From positions 706,727 through 770,726 of the forward strand of contig JXTB01000142.1 in the NCBI GenBank assembly GCA_002914805.1: a stretch of 64,000 nucleotides of DNA. The letters run 5' to 3'. This DNA comes from Parasponia andersonii (taxonomy: Eukaryota; Streptophyta; Magnoliopsida; Rosales; Cannabaceae). Shown piece after piece: positions 26,201 to 37,300 of the stretch. A program made the translations under genes and the position numbers. The notes below the pieces were generated by a model, which saw nothing but the letters and a program-made list of their open reading frames with translations, was not told the DNA's origin and ran no database searches. Numbering within the stretch: the first letter of the stretch is position 1; every line of letters begins with the position of its first letter.

Positions 26201-26989
26201 TTATTCTAGCATCCATAATTTCTTCAGAATATGCTTTTAGCACAACTGGAATGATAGTAGATGAGTAGAGGACTTCGTTGGCTCCTAAAATGGTTAAGGT
26301 GCTAGCACGTATTAAAGATTGGGAACAAGCGGCCAAACGAAATCAATAAACTAGTCGTATTTATAATAAAGAATTGGTTGAAATTTTCAATAACTCATAC
26401 ATAAATGATGACGATGAGTCATAAACTCATAATTAATGATATACTAATTTTTCCAGATAATAATTTGAATTGTAATAAATAATCATCAATCAAATCAAAT
26501 TTCAATATTTGAAATTTATTTGTTTCTTTATTTTTTAAAACATTTTTATTATAATACTAAAAAATTTTCTTAATAGTTTTGTTTTCAAACTTTTTTTTAA
26601 TCAACTATTCAATTTCAACTTATATTATATTATAAATCTATGATATATCTTATTTAATTATTATTAATTTTTTATCTATGGAAAAAAAACATAACATATT
26701 TAGTTTATATTATATATATATAATCAATTGAAAAGTTTAAGCTTAACATGTTAAAAAAAGATGTAAAAAACTAATCTAAAAGTTGTGTAAAAAAAAAAAA
26801 AAAAGCGAGAACGGGCCAACCCGTCAAAAAGCCCGGCAGGCCAACGAGCTCGGGTCGAGCCCTCTTTTTTTCTTTGCGGGACAAACCAGCCTAACCCGCC
26901 TTTTTAGACGACCTAGCTCAACTTGGCCGTTCGCTCTCTCAAGCCCATTATGGGTGTGTCAGCTTGGTCCACCCATCTTGCTACCTCTA
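23288..26989 (+). mobile_element. complete but inactive hAT transposon, 3.7 kb
   Basis: The left terminus tagagttgtcaaaacgag and the reverse complement of the right terminus tagaggtagcaagatggg form an imperfect inverted repeat of the plant hAT type. Flanking 8-mers are atatcaaa (23280-23287) and atattaaa (26990-26997), 7 of 8 identical, the duplication length expected of hAT. GGCC-rich subterminal stretches lie at both ends (23310-23370 and 26810-26970). The interior carries a decayed transposase on the same strand. Size, termini, duplication and gene content agree. Confidence 0.85.
24356..26424 (+). pseudogene. hAT transposase (BED zinc finger / RNase H-fold / dimerisation), broken
   Basis: Starts MSKNIPTDLKMDD and carries many in-frame stops. 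Domains in order: a BED zinc finger near 24597-24685 (KYCKKLL...HLNRHSDVC, the first Cys replaced by Tyr); RNase H-like catalytic-core words LISDIWGANSKQEY near 24990-25035 and IVAHYLDLK; a middle segment FAFMLDPRGKLNSLFNLISY at 25753-25815 typical of the hAT-like RNase H fold; and the C-terminal dimerisation domain near 26090-26340 (KVLDWW, ISSEYAFSTTG, LARIKDWEQA). It resembles the RICESLEEPER/Ac-type group. Several stops sit where the family has Trp, Gln or Arg, consistent with C-to-T or G-to-A decay. It cannot make a working transposase. Confidence 0.85.
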
Positions 26990-26997
26990 ATATTAAA

Positions 26998-27485
26998 TAT
27001 GATCAAGAGATCATTAGAGTATCTATTAGCTAATATTGATTTAGGTGATGCCAAATGACATAAAAATACAAAATTCTAGGAGCCAGAGAGGGTTCTATAT
27101 GAGCGGTTTGTTTAATCCAAAAACTTGTGAATATAACTGGAAAACTAATCACAAAGAGGGCAAAGGAGTTTTTAAAAAAGATGTATCATGTATATACCAC
27201 TCTAAGGGAAAAAAAAGGTCTTTATAGTACTTTATAAACGCCATAAAAAGGCTTATTACAGTACTAGTAAAAGCATCATAATTCTAGGCAGTGTAATAAG
27301 CACATAGTAGTTAGACATTAACTAAAAACAAACAAACAAAAATAATTATTAAGCTATTTAGAAAATTTTATAGTGAAGCATAGAAGAAGAAACGTTATTT
27401 TAGGTCAAAAAAGGTAAAGTAATATTTAGTAAGGAATGGAAAAGTCATTCAATAAATTGGCTAGTGTAATTCTAATCCAAACAAG
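26998..27485. other. short intergenic stretch between hAT and Copia
   Basis: No gene seen. A 44-base approximate duplication around 27455-27525 (ggctagtgtaattctaatcc / ggctggtgtaattgtaatcc) straddles the presumed Copia LTR start. Confidence 0.5.
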
Positions 27486-28949
27486 TGTTGGAATTGGCTG
27501 GTGTAATTGTAATCCAAGCACTCAAAGCTCGAAAGAGACTTCGTGTAGTTACAATTGAAAAGGATTCTCAACCATCTGAGTTAGGGAGAGCCTAACATGT
27601 TTCGAGCCAAGTAGGAGATTTGGATATCTCAGATCTTCTTCAATCAACAAAGATTAGCTTATGGTAACATTGAAAATACAAATAGAGTTTCTATTTTATG
27701 TATAAAATATTTTGTGTAATTTGATCTTGATTTGATTCGATGGATTTGATATTGTCTCGACTAGGTCCCTTGGATGTAGACTAAAAGAAATCTTAGTTGA
27801 ATCAAGTAAAAAAATCTCATGTGATATTTACCCTTCTTGGTTTTTACCTAAATCTTATTATTATTGGTTGTAATTGGGTAAATTGTGTTTATTGTTAGTA
27901 ATCAATTGAATTTGGGACCCTTAAAACTTTTAATTGGTATCAGAGTAATAGTTGATAATCTATTTTAGCTAGATCCTTGATTTTGTAATTGATTACTTGC
28001 TAGCCATTTTCTTAGCTTATGTTATTTCTTATTGCTTGTCTGGGTATATTAGTGTTCTTATAATTTTAGGTACTGCAATGGATTTATTATGTGAAGTTGG
28101 GTCTACAAATAAACCATCTATTATTTAATTTCTAACATAGGATCTTGAAAACCTTGATGAAGAGAAAATTATTTTACAAAAAGGTATGCTAAATTTCTTT
28201 GAAAAAAATATGAAAAGAGAGAAAACAAGTAGAAAGTCTAAGCAAGGTTGACAAAGAGGAATTTCAAATAAGGTTCCTCTTATCAATTCTTAAAAGCCAA
28301 TCAAGAAGAATGAAAAGAAAGATAAAGGTATCCAATGTAGAGAATATGAAGGATTTAGCCATATCCAAGTTGAGTGTACTAATACCCTCAAGAAGAAAGG
28401 TCCAAAGATAGTTGCAACTTAGAGTGACACAAAATATGAGGCTAACCTAAGTGATTATGAAGAAATTGATTATACAAGTAACTTTGTTGCAAACTTGCTA
28501 GCACAAGATGATCAAATAAGTGAGAGTGAAATATCTGGTGCTTTAAATTCAGACCTTAATGAGCAATAAAAGGCTTACAATCAGATGTATGAGCAATGGG
28601 AGAAGATGGTAAAGAAAGTGAAAGTGCTTGAATTGAAGAATAATCAACTTGAAGAGGAAAAGAAAGAGTTAAGGACTATGGTTAATTCTCTTACTCGTGA
28701 TTTGGTCAGCAAACAAGCTCTGTTAGATCATAATATGGAGAAGATGAACAAGACTAAGACAACTATTAAGAGGCATCCCTTAGCTCAACTAAGCTAGATG
28801 AATTGCTTAGACTTGGAATTGCTCATAAAGACTAAACTAGTATTGGTTTCTTAGGCAATATGGGAATATTAGAAAGACTAGTGGGTATTGAAAATAAACT
28901 TGTTTAAGCACATAAGAAGTATTTAAGCCTATCAACATGAGGTCCAATA
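27486..28949 (+). mobile_element. Copia retrotransposon 1: LTR, primer site and gag fragment
   Basis: A putative LTR runs from tgttggaattggctggtg (27486) to about 27934, followed by TGGTATCAGAGT (27935-27946), the primer-binding motif complementary to initiator Met tRNA used by most plant Copia elements. The gag-like part from 28078 has stops but shows GIQCREYEGFSHIQVEC near 28328-28378, a CCHC knuckle with one Cys lost, then a coiled coil at 28585-28770 (KVKVLELKNNQLEEEKKEL) and DELLRLGIAHKD-like words across frames. This is the usual layout of Sire-like Copia gag. It stops where the next LTR begins at about 28950, so the rest is absent. Confidence 0.65.
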
Positions 28950-29357
28950 AGTTGGAGTTAGCCCAAGTGCAAAACTTATAAAAGAAAAAAGCCCAAGTCC
29001 AAATTAAAGAAGCATTCCACCTAGAATCTTCTAGTGTTAGCTAGATATTAGCTTTTTACATGTGAATTATTTGATTACTTAGATTATTATTAGAAGTGTG
29101 GAGAAGAAAATATGTGTAGCTTAAGGATTTTTGTAATTGTTTATTTGTGTGGTTCTCATTGTTTCTCATGTAGTATAATACCCCTTCCCATTTGAGTTCT
29201 ATGCATCAAGTAAGAAGCAAAGCTTCTAAGAGTGAAGAGAATAGAGAAAGAAGCATAGCTTCTAGTGAGTGAGTGAGTGAGCTTGAAGAGTAAAGTTAAG
29301 AATTTTCTCTTGTAAAAGTATTTGAGTGAATAATAAAGTCTATTTTACTTTCTAACA
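28950..29357 (+). repeat. 5' LTR of Copia 2
   Basis: 408 bases ending in CA three bases before the primer-binding site. It contains gtgagtgagtgagtgag near 29266 and a probable polyadenylation signal AATAAA near 29332. The left boundary is estimated from the typical TGTTGGAG start. Confidence 0.6.
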
Positions 29358-29360
29358 AAG

Positions 29361-29372
29361 TGGTATCAGAGC
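29361..29372 (+). other. primer-binding site (initiator Met tRNA)
   Basis: TGGTATCAGAGC is the standard plant Copia primer site and lies three bases after the LTR. Confidence 0.9.
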
Positions 29373-29848
29373 AAGATTGTGAGTTCTCTTGAAATTCTAA
29401 ATATGCTCTGTGGTTGCAGCTTTGACTGATCTTTCATATTAGAAAAGAATTCTTGAGATTAAGAGTATTAGCCATTTGTTCCAAACATACTACTATTACA
29501 TATCAAATCGAAGAGCTCGACGAGATGAACACGCAGCCACAAGAATCAGTCCAATCAGAGTCCAAACGAGTCGTCGGAAGTTTGCTGCCATAAACTGAGC
29601 CAACTCACTGAGTTGAGCCGAGTCAGAGTCGTTTGACCGAGCCGTCAGAGCTGTTGACCAAGCCATCAAAGCATTTGACCGCGCCGTTGACTAAGCCGTC
29701 AGAGCCGTTGACCAACTGTTGACCAACGTTAATCGTTGATCAAGCATTGACTTTGACCCGTTGATATACAAGTCAATCTTAAGTTTTTTCGACTTTTTGG
29801 ATCTATCTATGTAGTCGAAATTTCAAAAAGCTCACTCCGTTAAGAGTT

Positions 29849-30864
29849 ATGGCTACTAACAGTTTAGCATCTCTTCAAGTTCTACCACTTCAAGGTAATA
29901 ACTTTGATAATTAGACTATCAAAATGAAAGTCCTCCTTGGAGCACATGATGTTTGGGAAGTAGTAGAGAAAGGCTACGAAGAGCCAAGAGATGAGGCAAT
30001 ATTATCTTCAACATAGAAGGATAGTTTAAAAGATTCAAGAAAGAGAGACAAAAAAGCTCTCTTCCTCATCTACCAGGCCTTAGATGACGACGGTTTTGAG
30101 AAAATCTCAAGTGCAACCTCTGCTAAGGAAGTATAGGAGAAACTTTAAATCTCATACAAAGGAGAAGAAAAGGTCAAAAATGTCCGCCTTCAAACTCTAA
30201 GAGGAGAGTTTGATTTATTACACATGACAGAGACTGAGTCAGTTTCTGACTATTTTTCTAGAGTTTTAACCATTTCCAATCAAATGAAGTGAAATGGTGA
30301 GAAACTTAAAAATGTTACGATTATGGAAAAGATTCTTCGATCGTTAGACCCAAAGTTTGAGAATATTGTTACTATCATCGAAGAAACTAAAGATTTGGGA
30401 GTTATGACAATAGATAACTCTTGGGTTCTTTACAAGCTCACGAGGAAAAGAAAAAAAAGAAGCCAAATTTAAAGGAGCAGCTTCTCAAGAAACAACTTAC
30501 AGAGAAAGAAAATAGCCAATATAGCGAAAGAAGTCAACGTGGTCGTGGTAGAGGACAAGCCCGAGGACAAGGACGTGATACAAGTCGAGGTCGTGGACGA
30601 GGTTGGAATTCCAACAACCACAATTATCATATCAACAATTTTGAAAGAGGAAAAAGCTCTACAAGAGATCGTGGTAGAGGTCGAATGAACTCAAGACCTG
30701 AGAAGTCTCAAGTTAAATGTTTCAATTGTCACAAGTTTGGGCATTATGCTAGAGAGTATAGAGCACCCAATAGCATAATTGAAGAGAAAGTCAATTACGT
30801 TGAAGAAAAAAGGGAAGAAAATGGCACCGTGCTACTAGCATATAAAGACAACAATGGAGGATAA
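29849..30864 (+). pseudogene. Copia 2 gag (UBN2-type capsid plus CCHC knuckle), broken
   Basis: Starts MATNSLASLQVLPLQ. Capsid-type words follow: [60 protein letters not shown], all typical of Copia gag. In-frame stops at 29912 and 30290 sit where relatives have Trp and Arg, and a frame change occurs near 30420. After an Arg/Gly-rich basic stretch (30540-30700, RGRGRGQARGQGRD) comes the knuckle CFNCHKFGHYAREY, whose last Cys is Tyr here. The frame then meets TAA at 30862-30864 where Gln would be expected, directly before the protease. Gag forms the virus-like particle in living copies. Confidence 0.85.
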
Positions 30865-32330
30865 GACAACACATGGTATCTTGACACTGGTACTAGCAAT
30901 CATATCTGTGGGCGTCGATCAATGTTTATAAAGCTTGATGAATCAATTAGTGGGAGTATTTCTTTCGGTGATGATTCAAAAGTAGCGGTAAAAAGAAAAG
31001 GTAAAATTCTTATCTACTTAAAAAATGGAAGGCATCAATTTATTTCAAATGTTTATTTTATACCGAAAACAAATATCTTGAGTTTGGGACAACTCTTTGA
31101 GAAAGGCTATGATATTCACTTGAAAGATTATAATCTTTCTATAAGAGATAACAATATGAACTTGATTGCCAAGGTGTCTATGTCAAGAAATAGAATGTTC
31201 TCATTAAATATTCAAAATGATATGGCAAAATGTCTGAAAGCATGTTACAAGGATTCATCATGGCAATGGCATTTGAGATTCGGACATCTTAACTTTGGAG
31301 GACTAGAGCTAATGTCCAAGAAAGAAATGGTGAGAAGTTTGCCATGCATCAATCATCCTGATCAACTTTGTGAAGGATGCTTACTCGAGAAGCAATTCAG
31401 GAAAAACTTTCCAAAAGAGTCAAATTCAAGAACCCAAAAGCCACTAGAGCTCGTGCATACAGATGTGTGCGGTCTTATCAAACCAAGTTCTTTCGGTAAG
31501 AGCAACTACTTCTTGCTCTTTATTGATGATTTCTCAAGAAAGACTTGGGTATATTTCTTAAAGCAAAAATCAGAAGTCTTTGAAGCTTTCAAGAAGTTCA
31601 AGGCTGCTGTAGAGAAGGAAAGCAGTCTTCAGATCAAAGCTATGAGATCTGATAGAGGAGGAGAATTCACTTCAAAAGAGTTCCAAGAATTCTGCGAAGC
31701 AAATGGAATTCGACGATCTTTAACTGTCCCAAGATCCCCTCAACAAAATGGCATGGCAGAAAGGAAGAACCAGACCATCCTCAACATAGCTCGAAGCATG
31801 CTAAAAAGTAAGAGATTACCCAAAGAATTCTGGGCAGAAACTGTTGCATGTGCAGTTTACTTGTCCAATCGATCTCCAACAAGAATTGTGTAGGGAAAGA
31901 CACTACAAGAAGCATGGAGCGGAAGGAAACCTGGGATCTCCCACTTGAGAGTCTTTGGAAGCATAGCCCATGTGCATGTGCCAGACGAACATAGAACCAA
32001 GCTAGATGATAAAAGCGAGAAGTTCATTTTCATCGGCTATGACACCAACTCTAAAGGATATAAGTTATACAATCCTAACAATGGAAAAATAATCATCAGC
32101 CGAGATGTAATATTCGATGAAGAAGGTGAATGAGACTTTGGTTCTCAAACAAATAACTACAATTTCTTTCCACAATTTGAAGATATGGAAACACCAGTAG
32201 AGCAAGCAAGAGAAGTCCATCAGGAGGCTATTACTCCACCTTCCTCACCAACATCATCCACTCATGAAGATTCACCTCCATCTTTCTTAACTGAGAGGCA
32301 TGAAGAACATACAAGAAGTCTTGAAGATCT
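30865..32330 (+). pseudogene. Copia 2 pol: protease and integrase only
   Basis: Protease: WYLDTGTSNHICG with the catalytic DTG motif (about 30868-30910). Integrase from about 31260: zinc-binding HLRFGHLNFGG...CEGCLLEK, then the catalytic core with Asp in VHTDVCG, Asp in MRSDRGGEF and Glu in MAERKN, so the D-D-E triad is present. Stops at 31891-31893 (expected Gln) and 32131-32133 (expected Trp) break the frame. The part beyond, with conserved VFGSIAHVHVP and FIFIGYDTNSKGYKL, leads to a proline/serine linker and then the break near 32330. No reverse transcriptase motif follows on this strand. Confidence 0.9.
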
Positions 32331-32760
32331 TTTCTGCGGAGAGCTATAGGTCTGACTGGGAGAACAGGGAATTCAAGGGCCACGAGGAGGTAGTCACGCC
32401 AGACCAGTTTGATAAGCAGAAGGGTATCGAGAGGGACTATGATTCCATCAGGTACTACATGTAGCAGTTAGGGGATGAGATTAACATCGTGTACCCTGTT
32501 GATATACTGAAGATGCTCGACAAAGAAAAAGACGGGCCCTCTATATCTGTCTTTGTTGCCAGAGAGATTGTCCCTGCTTCCGGTCTGCCAGAACAAGCCA
32601 CGGAGGTTCCTAGGGGTCAGCCTGGCCCTGACATTTAGGGTCAAGTGCGGTTGTCTTGTCTAGCGACGATTTCGACCCCAGTATGCCGTTCTCTGCTGAA
32701 GCTGGGGCAAGCGCCGAAGCCAGCATCTCGCCGGAGGTAATTAAGGCCTCTCACTCTTTT
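32330..32760 (+). pseudogene. C-terminal fragment of the Gypsy antisense ORF (copy 1)
   Basis: Base-for-base relative of 57890-58303 in copy 2: 'gactgggagaacagggaatt', 'ggggatgagattaaca' and 'ctgaagatgctc' all recur. In copy 2 this encodes the end of the antisense coiled-coil protein; here frames are broken by stops. It sits directly against the Copia remnant. Confidence 0.75.
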
Positions 32761-33384
32761 GTGTATTTGTAAAGTACTAACTGTGTTGTGTAAAGTTGAC
32801 CATTGTTGCAAGCATCTGTTTAAATAATAAAAATGGTGTACTTTTCTCACGTTTATTCTGTTTTTTTTTGTTGCCTGCATTCGTGGTCAGGGTCAGATAT
32901 CATATACGATGTCATTCCCTTGTCAGCGGTCTAGTCTGGCCTAATTGTATAAGATTTTAAGTTATTAGTGAATTCTTCTTGTGCTATGACTGACACGATT
33001 AGCTCCGAAGATAGGGATATGAGTTCCGGCTCATTCAGCTTTGAGGAAGTATAATTTCTGTTATGACTTGTCTTAGTAGAATTTGATCCACACGTATGGC
33101 TGGACTTCTCTGTCCCTAAATAGGAATGCACTAGTAATCAGTTCCAGGGATTGGTCGACAACTGCATAGACCCATCGCTGCAGAGGAAGAGGCATAGGCT
33201 CGGCTCTCACCGGGAGGAAACAGGGCGTTACGACTCCGATGTGTCCTTGCGAGTCCGTCCAAGACCTGCTCCCTACAAATAGAGACGCTGGGTTCATGTC
33301 CCTGCAGACCATGCATCCTGTAATTTAAGTAATAATAAACAGAATTTGGTTTTAATTTCTGCCTTCATGTTTGGTCTTATCTGG
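32761..33384 (-). other. spacer between antisense ORF fragment and repeat arrays (copy 1)
   Basis: Counterpart of 58304-58950 in copy 2: shared words 'tattaagtgaattc'-like, 'gggatatgagttccggctca' and 'tctgttatgacttgtcttag'. No ORF conserved between the copies was seen. Confidence 0.6.
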
Positions 33385-33610
33385 GCCTACTTCCAACAGG
33401 TAGGCTTTGGCCCCGTCTACTTTCAGTCCATGCGTAGCTAAGGCGCTCTCTGAGGAGGGTCTACTTCCAACGGGTAAACCCTGTCCTGGTTTACCTTTAG
33501 TATAAGCATAGCTAAGGTGCTCTTTGAGAAGAGTCTACTTCCAACGGGTAGACCCTGGCCCTATTTACCTTTGGCTTACATGTAGCTTAGGTGCTCTCTG
33601 GGGAGGATCT
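33385..33610 (-). repeat. 74-bp tandem array, copy 1 (about 3 units)
   Basis: Each unit centres on 'ctacttccaacgggtagacc' followed by 'tagctaaggtgctctctgag'. Same repeat as 58951-59285 in copy 2, with fewer units. Confidence 0.75.
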
Positions 33611-33649
33611 TATCGCTCAACTCTTCCTCATCCTGTAGGTATTCCTTGA

Positions 33650-34195
33650 GGGTCGGCGACAAGTTTTTATTGCATGGCTTGTTGCCCTTCGTACGTCTTC
33701 TTGGATCTTCAGCGAGCGACGTGATCCCTGTAGTACAATTTTTAATGAGGCCTACTGGCAAGCATTTTATTTCGCAGCTCATTCCTCTTCGTATATTTTC
33801 TTGAGCCATCGGCAAGCATTTTATTGCGCGATATGATTCCCATAGTATGATCGTTATTAAGGTCTGCTGGTAAGTATTTTATTGCGCAGCTCATTCCTCT
33901 TTGTACGTTTTCTCGGGCCAATGGCAAGCATTTTAATGCGTGATGTGATTCCTATAATACGATTGTTATTGATGTCTACTGGCAAGTATTTTATTGTGCA
34001 GCTCATTCATCTTCGTATGTTTTCTGGGCCATCGGCAATCATTTTATTGCGTGATATGATTCCGATAATATGATCATTATTGAGGTCTACTAGCAAATAT
34101 TTTATTGTGTAACTCATTCCTCTTCGTACATTTTCTCGGGCCATCGACAAGTATTTTATTACGCGATGTGATTCATATAGTATGATCTTTATTTG
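33650..34195 (-). repeat. 112-bp tandem array, copy 1 (about 4.7 units)
   Basis: The anchor 'cccatagtatgatcg' and variants recur at about 33722, 33834, 33946, 34058 and 34170, a period of 112. Units contain 'cagctcattcctcttcgta' and 'ggcaagcattttattgcg'. Copy 2 has the same repeat mostly in a 100-bp version lacking 12 bases. Confidence 0.85.
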
Positions 34196-34389
34196 TGCAA
34201 ATAGTTCGCGGGGTCTGGCACTGGGGGCAGGCCCTTTTACATAGCAATCCAATGGATAAGTCTGTGTAGCAGACATCTTGATCTATTTTGGAATAAGGCT
34301 ATTTGATAATGCAAGCATTTACATGTGTCTTATATATGGTATTTTTTCAAGTGTTGGGCATTCCACGTGTTAGGTAGGTTCTTCTCAGT

Positions 34390-37300
34390 CTTGAGTTCTT
34401 TCAGGATGTACGCACCATTGTCAAGCGCTTTGATCACCTCGTAGTGCCCGACCTAGTTAGAGTCTAGCTTCGAGAAATTCCCTGTTCTGACCTTCAAGAC
34501 CCAATATCCGTCTTTAAACCGATGAGTACTAACCTTCTTTGCATAGTAAGACCTAGCTTGCTGGTGGTACGAGGCTAGATGGACCAGAGCGATGTCCCTT
34601 GTTCTTCAAGGAGGCCTGTGTTGCGGCTTAGTTGCTGCTCGTTCAATGAGGCGTCTCTTACCACTTCAGAGCGAAGGGTCAAGAGGCCAATCTCGGTCAG
34701 GATCACAGCCTCTAACTTGTAGACCATGGCAAACGGTATTCTTTCTGTTGATCTTTGTTCCGTAGTTCGATGGGCCCACATGACGGCCGACAACTCTTTT
34801 AACCACCTTCTTCTAGCCTGTTGTAAGTTCTTTTTTATATTACTGAATATGGCTTTATTTATTACCTCTGCTTAGCCTTCCCCTGAGGGTAGTTTACGGA
34901 TGAGAAGCTAAGCTTTATATCATACAAATCACATAGTTCCTTAAGCTTGGCATTTTGGAATTATGTGCCATGATCACCGTATATCTTTTTCGGGATTCCG
35001 TATCGGCAGATTATGTTTTTCAAATAAAGTTAATCGTGTCTGCCTTATTGACGGTTGCGTAGGCTTCAGCTTCTACCCATTTGGTAAAATAGTCGGTGGC
35101 CAACAAGACATAACTTCTTCCTCTAGGAATTCTGGAGAGCTCTCTGACGATGTCCAGACCCCACTTAGTGAAGGGCCAAGGAGTTATGTTTGAATGGAGC
35201 TCTTCTACAGGTTGGTATTTCAGGGGCGAACCTATGGCACTTATCACATTTCTTGACAAACTGGGCCACCTCGATCATCATGTAGGGCCAAAAGTATCCG
35301 GCCGTTAAGGCCTTGTAAGCGAGGCTACGCCCGCCAGAGTGGTTGCCACACGCCCCCTCATAGATTTCCTCCATCAGCTTCTGTGCCTCCATAGGACCTG
35401 CGTACCTCAGCATTTATCCCATCGTTGTTCTTCTATATAGTCGGCCCCCTACCATCGAGTATCGGGCAGCCTTCAATCTGATCAACCTTACTTTTTGGGG
35501 GTCTGCGGGCAGGTTTCTTGATACCAGGTATTAAGTGATGGGTCTCATCCGGCCTTCTTCTTCAGAGTTGGTTGTGAATACGTGGTGTGAGAGGGTCTCC
35601 AAAGGGTCTCTCGTGTTTTTGTCCTCTACTAGAATCTCTGTGTGTTCGGTCGTCCCCTCGATCGACGCATTTCTAGCTAGCTTATCGGCCTTTTGGTTCA
35701 TCTCCCTAGGTATATGTTCGATATCGAAGTTACTAAAGCAGGCTTTTGACCCCATTATCCTGTAGAAGTATATGTATAATCTTGACTCTTTTACTTCGAA
35801 GTCTCCCCTGACCTGACCCACGATCAGCTACGAGTCAGTCTTTACTGTGATGTTCTCTACTCCGAAGTGCAGAGCTAGCTCAAGGCCTTGTAGCATCGCC
35901 TCGTACTCCGCCTCATTATTCATTACCTAGAAATCAAGTCTCAAAGCTTTCTCTAACCTGAGTTCTGCTGGGGTCTGCAGGACTACTCCGATAGCTGACC
36001 CCGAGGCTTTTGTGGATCCATCGGTGTAGAGGGTCCAAGTTGAAAGGATGTGAGCCAGAGACGTTTAAAGTAGGTCGCGCGGCTCGCTGAAGGACAGAAT
36101 TTCCACTATAAAGTCTGTCATGACTTGCCCTTTCTTCGCCACTCGAGATTGATACTCGATGTCGTATATCCCTAGCTCGATCGCCTATTTGGTCAATCGT
36201 CCTGATAGGTCCGATTTGGCTAAAATTTTCTGGATGGGGAAGTCTATATACACTATAACTGAGTGTGCCTTAAAGTACTTCCTTAGTCTTTTCTTAGCAT
36301 TGACCAAAGCGAGAACCAGTTTCTCCGTCATACTGTATCGTGTCTCAGCGTCCAGGAGCATGTGGCTTGCGTAAAATACAAGCTTCTGCTTACTGTCTTC
36401 CTTGACGAACAGTACAACACTGATCGCTACTTCAGACACTGCCAAATAAGCATAAAGGCGCTGCCCCTCTGCTGGAGAAACCAGGATAAGCGGATGACTT
36501 TAGTACAGTTTGAGCTCTGTCGGTGCCTTGTCCTGCTCCTCCCTATAAATGACTGTGGAGCTTTTCTTTATGTACTGGAAGAAAGATTTACATCAGTCAG
36601 ACATTTTGGAGACAAATCGGTTGAGCGCGGCTATCTTCCCGGTTAGACGCTGGACCTCTTGAATGGTTGAGGCTCTTTGTACATCTGCGATTGAAGATAA
36701 CTGGGTCAGGTTGGCCTCAATGCCCTTCTGCTCATGATGTACCCTAGGAACTGGCCGGAGGACACCCCGAACGCGTATTTCTTGGGATTCAGATGCATTC
36801 GGTAGTGTCTCAGAATCTGGAAACATTCGTCCAGATGCCCCAGATGGTCTGAAGGTTTTTTGTTCTTTACGACTAAGTCATCGATGTAGACCTCCATCGT
36901 CTTCCCTAGTAGCTCGGCGAATATTTTGTTCATGAGCCTTTGGTAGGTCGCCCCTGCATTTTTCAAGCCAAAAGGCATGCGTTTGTAATAATACAGACCT
37001 CTCTCCGTAATGAATACTGTGTAGATCTAGTCTTCCTGATATAGGGGGATCTGGTTGTATCCAGAGTAGGCATCTAGGAAGCTCATCCTGTCGAATCCCG
37101 CCATCGTATCGACTATTTGATTATTCCTCAGCAGGGGAAAGCTATCTTTCGGGTAGGCCTTATTCAGATTAGTGAAATCTATATAGGTCCGGTCATCGCC
37201 GTTTTTCTTCTTTACCACTACCAGGTTGGAGACCCAATATGGGTATATGCACTCTATGATTAGGCTATTTTCCAGTAGTATCTCGACCTCCTTGTTGATC

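Larger units (their letters stand above)
28950..32330 (+). mobile_element. Copia retrotransposon 2, truncated, lacking RT/RNase H and 3' LTR
   Basis: The 5' LTR is 28950-29357 (starts agttggagttagcccaag with the expected first T changed to A, ends tctaaca). The primer site TGGTATCAGAGC is at 29361-29372 and gag-pol starts at 29849. The coding part ends abruptly near 32330 after the region between integrase and reverse transcriptase, where sequence homologous to Gypsy copy 2 begins. Reverse transcriptase, RNase H and 3' LTR are missing. Confidence 0.85.
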
